Under the pieces are notes generated by a model. The model had not been told where the DNA came from. It saw only the letters and a program-made list of their open reading frames with translations, and made no database searches. A DNA stretch of 64,000 nucleotides from Pholis gunnellus (taxonomy: Eukaryota; Chordata; Actinopteri; Perciformes; Pholidae), in the NCBI GenBank assembly GCA_910591455.2, contig OU342817.1:4037980-4101979 (forward strand). The letters run 5' to 3'. Shown here one piece after another: positions 37,013 to 50,035 of this stretch (position 1 is its first letter; every line of letters starts with the position of its first letter). Both the position numbers and the translations under genes were made by a program.

Positions 37013-37118
37013 AAAGCCCCTCGTAGTGCAGCCAGCAATGTAAGCCAGAAGCCAGGGACCCCCCCCCCCCCTCCTCCTCCTCCTCCCAAAGAGACAGAGC
37101 ATCTGCCACGTGTATGTT

Positions 37119-37162
<44 letters not shown>

Positions 37163-37371
37163 TTACAGTGAGAGAGAGAGAAAACCTCAATGTGCATGTG
37201 TGTGATTATTAACTGCAAAGTGAATCTTTATAATACACCCTGTTAAGTGACTGCAGCCTGACGTGTTTCAGGAATTGTGTGTGTGTGTGTGTGTGAGTGT
37301 GTGTCCACAGAGTAATCAGGACTCTCCAGCTGCTTCCTGCTCGGCCCAGGTGCTCAATCAGACCCCATCAG

Positions 37372-37408
<37 letters not shown>
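36938..37408. repeat. Dense cluster of CA, C, GT and TC simple repeats
   Basis: (CA)n at 36938-36954 and 36981-37011, a C-rich run near 37060-37085, (GT)n at 37121-37159 and 37276-37304, and (TC)n at 37374-37408. All ORFs here are low-complexity artefacts. Confidence 0.93.
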
Positions 37409-37411
<3 letters not shown>

Positions 37412-39373
37412 AGGTTTGGCCCTTCAGCAGAGAATAGTAGAACCTCTGACGGGCTGCACCAGGACTACAACCTGCACTAAGAAACACAGACACTTAAATA
37501 TTGGATTGCAGCTTAGAGGGACTAACAGAGTTAAAGTATTCTTATTAACACGTCATAGCTGGTCTTTTTAAATCCATGCAATAAACTAAGTGTCAATAAT
37601 ACTAATGTTCAATTTACAGTATTCTCCAGAAAGTGAATTATGGCTTATCTTGCTGGATTTTCCAAAACCAGACATTCCAGTGTGACAAATCAAGGTAATG
37701 TATCACATTCTGCCAAAACACATTCAATCCGACTGTGCTCTTTCATTACCGACGCTGCTCACAATGGCCTGATGGGAGATATTACAGGGCGAGCTACCGA
37801 GATATCAACAGTATGACAATACGCATCGTACGCAACACAGCTGGTGAGAAATTCTGTTTGTTTGCAGAGAGAGAGAGAGAGAAACCCGGCACAACGCAGT
37901 TTGCTTTGTTCAGTAGCTGAGCCCTGGTTTAAACAGGTGTGACTCCGCTGAAGATTTACATTTAAAGCCAAAACAAACAGGAAGCTTAAAATGACTGCAA
38001 TACGTTTCGTGCATGTGTGGAATGGATGCGTTACAAGAAATCTCATCATATAAAACAACTACACAGCAACTTATTCTCCGCATTTCATGCATTATTTAGT
38101 GTCGCCAGCCTCGGCGGGTTACCAGGAGGGTTAATTTGAGAGCGCGTCTACCTGCTCCACCTCATCATGAATCTAGGTTAGTCCCGCTGAGATCAAGGAT
38201 CCTCCCTCACGAGGTAGACCTTCAGCACGCCGCCGTGAGCGTGAGCCGTCATTTAAAAAAAAGTTTCACTCCACTCTGGAGGGGGAAACAAGAAGCTACC
38301 CGAAATACACATGTCAGCGTCTGGGAAGAGGGCTTCAAAGTTTATTGTTCTTTAGTTTTGATCATTTTAAGTTCAAATGCAAATACACTACAAAATACAG
38401 AAACAAGTATTTGTGTTTGAAATACGTTAACATGATTGAGGTTTCTTCTTTTACAGCATTAAAGCTAAACTTTATATAACAGCTAACATTGTTGACATAC
38501 AGCAAAAAGCTGCTCGTACTTATTTAAAATGTCAAGAAGCTTCCTCTTTGTTCAACATAATGTAGATTCAGACCAGTGAATCTTACTGGACAGTGATTGG
38601 AGGAGAAACACGGGCTGTAATCCCTCATATCCAATAAAAAGAGCCTCTTACTGCCTGAGTGAACCAGCACTCGGCTGTTACCAGTCGACCGCACCAGTTT
38701 CTGCCATCAAACTGAGGGACTGAGTCTAAAACGTGTGTAATATTTAAAAAAAGCAGGAACTCATAACTTAACCGCTCAAACTAAATCAAAATTTCATGAC
38801 CGCATTAAAAATACAAGCGGCAGAGAGAGAGACGTAGCGCGGTAGATGATTCAGAACTCTAATACACGTTTAAGTTCCTGTTGTCTGACTGGAGTCTGGT
38901 GGCTTTGAGGAGAGAATTGAAATGTATGTTTTGAATGTCATTTAAATAAAATAATGATCTAAATCTGTCGATTTGAACCTTTCCCACTGAAGACAAACGC
39001 TAGATGTTAGTGGGTGTTTCTGGGATATTTGTGCCAGTAATCGCTTTCTCAAAGTGCATTTACATTTTTCTAAAAAGCATCGTCACTTATAAACTTCTCA
39101 GACATTACGAGGTGACGTAAAGCTGACGCTGAGAAACCACTGACATCCCTGCTGCAGTCAGCGAGGACAAGAGTCTTAAAAGAGTGCGGAGGGTTAATTA
39201 AAGTGTTAATGACGGTGCCATAAAGATTTTAATGTTATAAGTCACTGAAAACCTAATTCTAAAATTCAAGCTCTGAAAATGAAACGTGAATATCGAGGAT
39301 GTCTATTAAAGTTCATACGATCGGTCCATTTAGAGAGTGAGAACATGCACCAGGTCACATGGCATGCTGTATT

Positions 39374-39377
<4 letters not shown>

Positions 39378-39406
<29 letters not shown>

Positions 39407-39436
39407 TGAGTCATGCCAGAGGGGGGGGGGGGGGGG
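39378..39436. repeat. (TG)n followed by poly-G
   Basis: TG array at 39378-39404 and a 16-G run at 39421-39436, which could form a G-quadruplex. Confidence 0.92.
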
Positions 39437-41518
39437 TACACTGGGGTATTACATAACACTCTCCGCTCCGCTAGAGCTGCTTGGGGAAACCACTGATTTG
39501 ACTGCACCTTTGCGCTACATCATCGGGGCAAGGGTTGCCAGGTTTGACAACTAGTTTGAGAAATTGTTGTAAATATTTGTTGTGTTATTGATGTTTAAAT
39601 ATCGCTGTTAATGTCAGAACCGCTGCACGTGCGTTAGAAAATCAAGTTGTTTCGACGAACCCGACAAAGAGCAACGATGAAACCTGAACGGAAAACAAAA
39701 AGTACATTTGTGACGTTTTAGGAGGCAAAGTGTCCCGAGCACCTTTGAGTAAGACTGAAAATGATGACGCATAGCAGGACGAACACCTCAATAAGTTCAG
39801 GCCGGACAAAGCCATGGAGCTCAAAGCACAACACAACCGCTCCACGATATTAAGACTTTCATTATTAATCTGGTGACTAAAAATGCCAACCACATTTTCA
39901 TTTTCAGCAATCTCGAGCCGACGCCTGGTTGTCAGCCTGACTCCCTCCTTTAAAAGTCAGTGTTGTTACATCTTCTGCGTAACCAACTGGAGTTCATCCG
40001 TGAGTCATGTGAACACCGGCTGTGAGGAGATTGGGATTAAAAGCTGCTCGAGCATTTTATATATAAAGATCCTCCTGTCTCATTAACACTCATTAGAGTC
40101 GGGTTTCAAGTTGAAGAGGTAACTCTAATTAAGACGCTCGAGTTACATTCTAGTGCGTTTCTCTGTGAATTAAACCTCAGGAAAGAATCATTAAAGCAGC
40201 ACTTCTGTAACTAGAGAACGCTGACCCCGCCAGACAACTGTAGACATTTAGACCAGGAAGTGCCTCGTTCAGTGAGTCGTAATAAGCCACTCCAGAATCA
40301 GGAAAAGAAAACGATGAAAGAAGAGCAGCAGCGTGTCGTGTGATGTGAAGCGCAGAAAGAGCGGCTTCACCCTGAGAGGCGCACTTGTGACGGAGCAGGC
40401 GGGCAGAACTTCCACAAGTCTGCTTCTTTGATGCCAACTAATGCAGGAGTACAGGTCAATACTTCAGTATATCTGTGAAGGGAGGACAACACTGGAAGGT
40501 GGAGGGAAACAGGAAAATAAGAACTATTTTGTTTCTGTTCCGTCTCTAAGGTTTCATTGTTGGGTTGATGTTGGGCGGTCGGTCCCAACACCAGACTGCC
40601 CTCAGAAAACGTCTATCTTTACTGCAGCAGGGTTTGACAGTCTGCTGCGTGCAGTCCTGGTTCTGGTTCTCCCGGGCCTCCCTTCTACTCCAGCGGGCCC
40701 AGTAATACGGTCTGGGTCTCCAGCAGCGTGGAGTCCCCTGTTGGCTCCCAGCGGGGACCGAGGACGAGCATTAAGAGTAACTCTCTAGAAATAGACAATG
40801 TTCTCGCTGATGGTCTCGGTCATATAGAGGATCAGTATTAATTTGACACAGTTTCACAACCAGACGAAAGTTACTCACAGTGACTTCGACATGAGAGCGA
40901 GTCAAACTGAAAGCAGTATCTTTGTACAACACATTTCCAGAGCAGTGCTACTTCTTAAGATATGTATCGGCAGCGTTGGAGACAGCAGGAATCTACAGAC
41001 GTCACGAAGAGCAAAGCTAGTTCAGCAGCGACACCCTGCAGACGTCAGAGAGCAAAGCTTCAGGTTTTTAAAGCGTTCTGACTGTTTCTGTTTGAGAGTA
41101 TTAACACGGTAGGAGAAACAGGCAGAGGAAGAAAAACAACAACTTCATTTTTAACTCCGTGAAGCTCATTTGTGTTTAGTGCAGCAGCTAGGATGAGCAA
41201 GACCATGTGGTCAATAATTGAGGCTTTAACAACTTTATAAAATGCACGTGTAAAGGTGCAACCTGTGACCTGAATGCAAACCAAAGAGGAGCTGAGACAG
41301 AGAATTTAAATCTCAGGATTGAAACCCAAATTGTTAGTCAGGTGTCTAAATAAACCGACAAAATGCATATATCTCATCTTGAAGTCGAGCTCTTCAGTTA
41401 TGAGAATATGTTTGGTCATTAAAAAGTTTAAATAAAACGACTGTAAGGGCCGAAATAAATGCATCTGCTGCTGCCGGGTCCAGAGCATTTCCCTGCATGC
41501 GACCTGCACTCTGACCCC

Positions 41519-41667
41519 GTGGTGTGTGTGTGTGTGTGTGTGTGTGTTTGTTTGCGAGAGTTGAGCTCCACATTAAAAAGCAGAGTGGCATCTTTCTCCA
41601 AGTGCCACTGAGCTTTAAAAGCGATCCGCAGACTAGATGCATCTTTGACTTTCACCTGCCACACTGA

Positions 41668-41698
<31 letters not shown>

Positions 41699-41937
41699 TT
41701 AGTCCACTGTGTGTGTGTGTGTGTGTGTGTGTGTGACAAGTGTTGGATCAGCGGGATTTAACTCTCTCTGACAACAACTGGGTCACACGCTAACACGGTT
41801 GTTAGGAATTCCTCCCCACCCCCAACACACACACACACACATGCAGAGGTACAGTGTAAACACAGCTTTGACCTACATATCAACATATCAGAGGCTAATA
41901 GTGTAATAAAACATGTCACACACACACACACACACAC
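41519..41937. repeat. Five alternating GT/CA arrays
   Basis: (GT)n at about 41520-41547, (CA)n at 41670-41698, (GT)n at 41709-41734, and (CA)n at 41825-41841 and 41918-41937. The CA and GT runs 11 bp apart form a natural inverted repeat. Confidence 0.94.
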
Positions 41938-42924
41938 CTCTGATTCTCCCTCCCTTGGCCACAAATGTAACCTGAGCACTCTTACAGTACGACCACATAC
42001 AGGACGTGACATATAGGGAAGTGGGGGGTTAAAGTGGTCACTTCCTGTTTACCTCAGCACCTCCCCTGCCCCCGTGTTCCCCTCTGAATGACGTGTTTAC
42101 AGCTTTGTGAACACGTTTTGTCAAAATGTGACCGTAGAGCTGTATGAGAACAAGCTAACAAGATATCCAAAGAGAACAATCACGGAAACACAACCTGATC
42201 CTTTGCAATAAAGAAACAATTAAATCCTAATGAACAATTGAGAGCAGCTTGGTTCATTTCCCCTCTCTCTGGCCGATCAGCGTGTGACGACGCCTTTCCT
42301 TTAGGGCTCAAGAGAGGTGAGGAAGTGCTCACCCAGGGCTCTCTGATCCTCTCTCCACTTAATGCAGACCTCAGTTCAGCTGATGGTGCCTGCCACTAAC
42401 CCTGATCCTGATCTTCAGGCCCTTTAGAACCGCTTTGCTGTCTTAACTTTTCTGATTGAGGGCGATTTTGAGCGTTCAGAGACTTAGCTGGTGTTAATAT
42501 TAAAGAACACTTATGACAGACCTTAGTAGCATTCGTGAGAGTTTGTGCTGCCTCGTGCTAACCGAATGCTCCAAAGGCTTTATTTTGTTATTCTGCTTAT
42601 TGGTTTAGCTCCATTAAAACCTTCTTTATTCACATTTCCTTATTAGTGGAGAGGTATGATCATAAAGGAGGATTTCAGGATTAATCTGGTGGGGATCTTG
42701 TTCTCAGGCTTCATACCTGTTCTCTGGCCTAGTGGACGGATTCCCTTCTCGTTTACCACTCGCTCACTTCTGACTCTCGTCTAGGAAACGAGAAGATCAC
42801 AAACAGCACCAGGCTGCTGGTGGAAACTCCCCGCTGCAAGTCCAGTTTTTATAAATGCACGGCAGGAGAAACAGAAGTACGCACTTCAAAACAATGAGCA
42901 CATAACAACCTGCGGCCTGTCAAT

Positions 42925-42960
<36 letters not shown>

Positions 42961-43201
42961 GATGAAGCAGGCAGGCATTCAATCACATAACCTGCACTGT
43001 CATACTCACTCATAAACTCACTCCCACTCACACACACACACACACTCTCTTCCTACCTACACACACTATTCTCGCTCTCTAACACAACCACTCTGGCAGG
43101 GCGTTTTCCATCTTCACGACAGCGGCTGCAGAGGAGAGCATATACTGTGGCTTAAATTTAATTTCATACTACAATACAAGCATTAATCTTCCGCATCACA
43201 C

Positions 43202-43240
<39 letters not shown>
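42925..43240. repeat. GT and CA microsatellites
   Basis: (GT)n at 42925-42958, (CA)n near 43030-43046, and (CA)n at 43205-43240. Confidence 0.92.
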
Positions 43241-43243
<3 letters not shown>

Positions 43244-43659
43244 TCTTCACTGCCAAAAGGCCATCCATACCAGCTCTACACCTGGATTAAAGGGGTTTAC
43301 ACAGTAATCTATCGCGGATGATTCATTGCGCACGGCTACTGTTTGTACACTGAAGTCTCTGGGGTTTACCTCCTGTGTGTCAATTAAGTCACAGATCAGA
43401 GTGAAGCTGCAGACGAAGGCGTCGTTAATGAGACGGCTGCAGACAACTTCACATTCTCGTCGTTCGTACCTGTGTTGTTATCTGGAATGTTATTTGCACT
43501 GGAGTACCACTTAATCTTACAATCAATACTTTCTTTTTTTTAGTTTATAAAATTTGATAAGTGTAGAAAAAAAGGGTCTTAACGGTTTCCCAGACACCAG
43601 GGTGACAAATTGACCTGCAGTCCAAGTTTAAAATAATATAAAAAGAGGAAATCAGTCTC

Positions 43660-43985
43660 CAAATGATGATTAGCTGCTTTATTTATTATGAATGCAACAA
43701 AGAGTCGATGCTGCAACTAGTTATTATTTTCACTATCTTTTAAAAAAAATCTATTTGTCAACAAAATATCCGAAAATAATGAATAAAATAAGTCTGGTTT
43801 GGTCCAAGAAACGATCCAAAAACCCAAATATGTTTAGTTTGATATCACAGATGACAAAGAACATTTTTAAAATGATCACATTTGAGAGGCTGAAACCAAT
43901 TTATTATTCTTTCTTAATCAAATTCTTGTTTTATTAAATTCATTGATTGATCATTCTGTGGATCGACTAATCATTTCAGGTCTAG
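43660..43985 (-). mobile_element. MITE-like dispersed repeat copy
   Basis: Reverse-strand copy: 'gatgctgcaactagttatt' at one end, then 'ccaaaaacccaaatatgttt', 'gagaggctgaaacca' and 'gatcgactaatcatttcagg' at the other. The 81-codon frame across it is chance. Confidence 0.65.
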
Positions 43986-44021
43986 ACATAATGTAACATC
44001 GTCGACATTTACAGGAGCAAG

Positions 44022-44069
44022 ACACACACACACACACACACACACTCACACACACACACACACACACAC
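44022..44069. repeat. (CA)n microsatellite, interrupted
   Basis: CA array with one CT interruption. Confidence 0.95.
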
Positions 44070-44394
44070 TAAAAACACACTATCACAGGAACAAATCGGA
44101 TGCACAGCTCTGATTTAAAGAGACATGAAGGCCCCTCCCACCACAGATACTTCACGTTACTCTCAGGACTTCTTCAAAACACTGTTTAGGACAAAGAGTG
44201 TCACTGATTGGCTCTCTGCTGGTGTCACATCAGCCACCAATGAGTAAGAGGCTAGCAGGCTAATCACGGTGACGCCGTCTTCCTGTCTGACAAACAGCCT
44301 GAGGAACAAGAGGCTGGTTTTTAGTGAAATATCTCTTTAACAGCACTCTCAGTCTAAAGGCTTAGATGGAGGACAGGTTCGAGGGCAGGAGATA

Positions 44395-44398
<4 letters not shown>

Positions 44399-44440
<42 letters not shown>
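44399..44440. repeat. (GT)n microsatellite
   Basis: Perfect GT array. A short CTGA tetranucleotide repeat follows at about 44591-44614. Confidence 0.95.
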
Positions 44441-44443
<3 letters not shown>

Positions 44444-44906
44444 CAAGGCTGCCTCGCCAAGTATGAGCGATTAAGAGGAGCTGGACTGACCCGGTTTTCT
44501 AGAAGTCCCTGAAGCAGACCAGTGAGGGAGGTTACATAAGCTCTGCACTCCCAGAAGACACTCACATATACAGTATAACAGCCACAGAGGGACTGACTGA
44601 CTGACTGACTGACTGCAGACAGAGATGAATCAGAGGAGGCTACTGCGGGTTCCAGCAGACAGTTAGCGGCTTAGCCGGGCTTTAAACTCTGCTGGACGCC
44701 GTCCACTAGTCAGACCATCCCTGCAACGCTGAGCTGGGCCGAGAGAGAAAAGAGAGGAGGCCGACTGCGAGAGAGCAACAACAAAAAAAATCAATCTGAT
44801 AGCTTGGGTTTCCACGCCGGGGGCCACACAAGAGCCCGACCGACCGGGGAGCGACTGATTCAATTTACCTAAGAAGCCCAGCTGTTACTCAGGGAGACAG
44901 ACACAG

Positions 44907-44909
<3 letters not shown>

Positions 44910-44963
<54 letters not shown>

Positions 44964-45087
44964 CAGAGAACCTGCCACACTAGCACTTTCCTTTCTTTCT
45001 TTTAGTAATTCCATTTTTATGTACTGTAGGTCTCCACTTTGGCAGACACCAGATTCAAGACATTAAATCTTGTTGGCTTGCTAAATG

Positions 45088-45132
<45 letters not shown>
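44910..45132. repeat. Two long (GT)n microsatellites
   Basis: GT arrays at 44910-44962 and 45091-45132. Confidence 0.96.
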
Positions 45133-45133
<1 letters not shown>

Positions 45134-46793
45134 CTTTCACAGTGCTTTGGCTCATGACAGGCCATATATTTCCCATACATCACCTGCATGTGACTCTTGA
45201 TTTCATTATGGGCACAAATAGAAATTAGAAAGCTGCATAACACTCTTTTCTGTGTTCGCTGCTTCTTTCCATTAGAGTGTTGCAGCCCGCGGGCTGAGGT
45301 CTACTCCTCACAGTCCAGTGTTGTGCAGTTTAACTTCTATTTGGACAAATCTTGAGACAACTTGTCCGTTAGAAGCCATCACAGAACACATAGCTTTGTT
45401 TACAATGCGGCTTGTGGCTGGCGGCCAATCATTTTTGCTTAGCGTACACCTTTGCTGAACGTTTTTTGTCCTGTCCTATTAATTCATATACTGATATACT
45501 TTGCTAAGAGGCTGCAACAAAACACAGTTCATTAGTAGAGTTTGGCATAAACCAAATAGATGATCCATGCATTTAAATCACATGACGATTGGTTTTCCTC
45601 AACATGCTAATGATAGTTAGCTCATAGCAGGCTTGTATCACACTTCAGAACCTATGACCTGCACGTGTGACGGAGGTAGTTTTGTTTCTGGACAGATGAT
45701 GCATAAACTTCCTGACTAAATGATGCCAGGTTTTAATGAGACAATGTTCCTACACTTCCATTGCAGCGACTTGCTCTTCCTGTTCCCTGGAGAGCAGTGA
45801 GCCCTCTCAGCTTCACTTTACTGGAAAGCCTGACTCACCCGGAGTCACCGAACCTCTAAAATACACTCGACAAGCACGGCCACCAAACGGACGGATTCAA
45901 GGACGCGCACACAGTTGTACATAAAGATCCTGCCAGGCGCAAAAAGGAGAGAGATTTAGAGAGCCATCTTAAAGGTTTGCAGTGAAGCCAGCCTCCAGAC
46001 CTTCCATTAGTTTACTGAAAACACTGTTGAGGAGCAAAGGCTAATTATGCTCCAAAGAAGACGAGATCTGGCACCCGCAGCAGGAGAAGGTCAGGAAACA
46101 GAGTCCACACAGCCTTGTGGACCACACTGCTGCAGTCCAACATTTGTTTTATGCAGCTTGGACCAGAGCAGAGGAAAGAAAGCCCTGTTCTGATGACATT
46201 AGTGTCACTAAAGGACATCTGGAGATGGAGCTTCTTCGACTGTGAATCGGCTATATTTTCTTGCACATGTTCAGATCGATACGTGAGGTCGGCTTTAATG
46301 TTTTCTATTCTGTTCGATGCAAGACCTTCTTTTAAGGTTCTGAGGTCAATTCTTTCCAAGCTCTTTGCACTCTAAAGGTTCTCTCCTCATATTTCAGTTT
46401 AAACCATGCTGTGTGTGCCTCAGTAGTAGTTTCTGTTAGTTATCAAGTAATCCATAAACACATGAATACATCATTATAATTAATCTTATCCCTTACTTTA
46501 CATTATGGCAGGAAGTTAACTCTTCTTGCTCACTGGATGCAGTGAAGAACGCAATAAACTGTAAATCAAAATACACGTTTGTGTGTTGTGTGTGATTAGT
46601 TTTTTTAATGCATTGTTATAATAAAGAGCTTTTAACCTGGAGTGCGAGTTGATGATTGGTAATTACCGACGATAGAACGTGTCTTAGAATCAAGTGCAAT
46701 TTATGTATATCAAAACCTATTTATGTGTCTGTCAATGAGCACAGAGTGCAGCTGGCGACCACCATGCTGATGGGTACCAACGGCTTCTGCTAA

Positions 46794-46805
46794 CCCCCCC
46801 CCCCC

Positions 46806-46843
<38 letters not shown>
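46794..46843. repeat. Poly-C joined to (CA)n
   Basis: About 15 C followed directly by about 18 CA units. Confidence 0.95.
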
Positions 46844-46846
<3 letters not shown>

Positions 46847-49369
46847 CACCCACTGAGCAGCCATGTTTCAGTGTAACACCAGAGGGAAGGAGAGGAGAGG
46901 GTGCAGCCAAGCCAAGAGCCATGCTGCACCAATCAGCGCTAAAGAGGTCGGAGAGGTCGCCACACGGCCGCTGGTGCCCATTGACTGAGAACGAGCAGAG
47001 ACCGAGCGTGGAGAGGCCTCCGCCATCAGGGGGAGGAGGATGAGGGGGAGGCTGGGGGAGGAGAAACTCGGAGCACATGGCCTTTTAACCACATGACGCA
47101 CTAGAGGAGAGAAGAAAGCGGGGCAGCTATCTTGTGGTTGCAAATGCAACAATGCGTGGCGTTGGAGCCGCTCCTGAATCCATTCGTTTGGATGTGAATC
47201 GGTTTATTCAGCAGCGGAGGGATCTTCCCCGGTGGCATCAGCACCGACACAATTCTACACCGCGGCGTCACATTACGTGACATTTTGTATATTCCAGCCC
47301 GAGTCGTCTGTAAGAATGTGCTGGAAAAACTCCCGCACGCTGGCTCAACATTTAAACTACAGCATTTTAAAGGCAGAAAGAGGATTTTCTTTCTAAAAAC
47401 AACAAAGACTTGTACAAAAATAATCCTTTTCAATCCTCACCTATGACCCAGTAGAAGTGTGAGGTGGAGCCTGCCATCTGTCCCTATTTAATTATTTTGC
47501 TGTGTTCAGGACGTTTCCTGCTATAGAAACGTAGCCACCAGGTCCCCGACCATCAGCACACATCCGGGAGGAAGCTACCAAAATGGCGGAACCGAAAAAA
47601 ACTATTGCAAATATAACAAGGCGGAACGAACCCCAAACAATGTAAAATCAATCAATTAAAATTGTGCTTTTTTTTTACATGGGTAACAACTACTAAAACA
47701 AACGCAGATAGTACCTGGCTGGCATACATACTGTAGACCAGTACTAGTGTTAGTACACAGACTGCACTACAGTGTTCCTGGTTTACTACCAACGACCCTT
47801 TGTGATATAATATTACTGCAGCTTAGACATCATGGATATACGATGTACTTCCTGTGACTTTAACATTTCTCGTGCTGTCGTCTCACATTTTGAGACGCAG
47901 CAAATCGTTCGAATTTCTTTGGCATGAAATTATAAATCGATAAAAGTTAGTTATTTTTCTTTGGAGCTAGAAGTTTCAGATCTATTATGTATCACGACTG
48001 GCCTTTAAATCCACATGTTTGGTGAATCCCTCTCAGGCCAGCAGGTGGCCAGCAGACAGGTCGGGTAGAGAAGTTCATGTACGATTGTTCCACTGAAACC
48101 AGCTGATTTCAGATTGTTTCGCGCCAGCTTTTCTATTTCTGTTGATTCATGAAGACAGAATTCTTCTTCTCTTTCAACTCAACCCAAATCAATCAGGATA
48201 TGAGCGTTAGCTAAATGCTTAAAAAGTGTCACCATAAAAACACACACGGCTCCAGATGTGCACCCGGTCTGACTCTGGAGGCTTATTATCCAGCAGGATT
48301 CCCTCTGAAATGCGCCTACGCGTCACTTTCCCCGCCGTAAACAGACGCAGCGACACAACAAACAACCGGCAGGCTGACGTGCAGCGGATGACACTTTAAT
48401 GAAGCACCAGAGGTTCTGGGGATTTGTGTTTGCATCCTTTAGGAGCCTCCGTTGTTCTGCTGGAGTGACAGCTATTGGTGGGAGCAAATCTAGGTCATCG
48501 CTGTGTTTGTTTAAGACAAAACTGTGCAATGAAACTAATGGGTCATTCACATGGTTCGCCATGTGACATCTCCCGCATCAGGTCTGTCAGGTGGATCGCT
48601 GCACGCTGTCGGCAGCTGATCGCTTTCATATCAAACATTAAAAAGAAGAATATTCAGAGAGCAGCTCGTCATTGAAGCGGATGACAACTGTGATAAATCA
48701 TCAAAACTAGCGAAGGCGTGAAAAGCACTGAAGAACTATTCTGAGACAGCGCCTCCGTGCCTTTTTATAAAAAAGTCCTGAACTTTCTTTCATGCCTTTT
48801 TTTCCAGCAGGTTATAAACTTCTCCCAAGTTCTCAGTGAGTGCTGTTCCCAGGTCAGAATGAATGTGAAGTGGGCTGTAGTCTGTGCCGAGCTTGTGTGC
48901 TGAGTAAACTTGGATTGGAGAAAAGAAAAGGTCTGACACAATACCTCGCGGTTGACGAGGAAATGAAAGCTGAACGAGAGCAGCCGTGTAATTAGACGGT
49001 GAATATTATGTACGACATCAGACTCTCAGCGGGGCTTTAATTAAATAAATGTGAGACTTTTGTGCTGCACTTTGGTACAATTTGAGCAGAATCTCCGGGG
49101 GAGAGGCAGAGCATGCGCGACGACATAACAGTGAACCACCCACGCTCTATTTTAAATGAGTCATTTCACCGTCTACCTCGTGTCGGCCGGCGATCCCTGG
49201 GTCTGTTTATTCTGTTATCTTTGTACTCTGCGTGCATCGTGTCACCTGTAAACACACTCACTCTTATTATACTTCATTCATGTGGTTTGTGATCCTGTTA
49301 GTGATGCTGCTGAAGCAAAACAGATGAGCTAATAGTCTGTATTGTCATGTACAATCTTTTACATATTGT

Positions 49370-49600
49370 CAGCAGAGCTGAAATCATCCGTCTGGAACTA
49401 TTTTGATGATTGATTTCGTCAATCCCTGGTCCTCAAGTGTGAGGGTTCACTGCTCGTCTGCGTCTTCGATGATGCTAAACTGAGCTAAACTTGGACTGTT
49501 GGTCAGTAAACTAGACAAATGTATCAACGTGGGATTTTGAATATGTTCTTGATTATCGTTTAATCAATTATTTAATTAAGCAACAAATTCACAGAAATAT
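49370..49600 (+). mobile_element. MITE-like dispersed repeat, decayed copy
   Basis: Shows 'gatgattgatttcgtcaat', 'aagtgtgagggttcactgct', 'cttggactgttggtcag' and 'gattatcgtttaatcaatta' in family order. Confidence 0.5.
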
Positions 49601-49869
49601 ACATATTTACATATTTTTAAACCAAAATCAAAGTGCTTATGTAAGCTAGCGCCCACCAATTACAATCAATGACATCATGACATCTATCCATCAATCAATC
49701 TGCCACTTTTAGCAACAAGGGCGGTGCCACGGTCCTTTGCAGTAAATGATAAGCCCCGCCCCCTTTTTGAAGCGGCATCCCATTGGTAATCCATCTCCGT
49801 TTCACTGGGAACACGTCACAGTACAGAAGCTCCAAGACGCCGGAACTTCAATGTCACTTTGGTTCAACC

Positions 49870-50035
49870 GACAGTAAGAAAAACAAAAGAATAATCAATT
49901 TCAGATCACATAAGACGAAGAAAAGCAGCAAATCCAAAACGAATGAGCCTGAAACTGAGGAAAGATTCCTCCGTTATCCAGATACTTCCCCTTTGGATCG
50001 ACTAATCGATTATTTGTTGCCGCTTTAACGCGAAC
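49870..50035 (-). mobile_element. MITE-like dispersed repeat, partial copy
   Basis: Reverse-strand words 'agaaaagcagcaaatcc', 'gagcctgaaactgagg' and 'ggatcgactaatcgattatt'. Confidence 0.55.
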
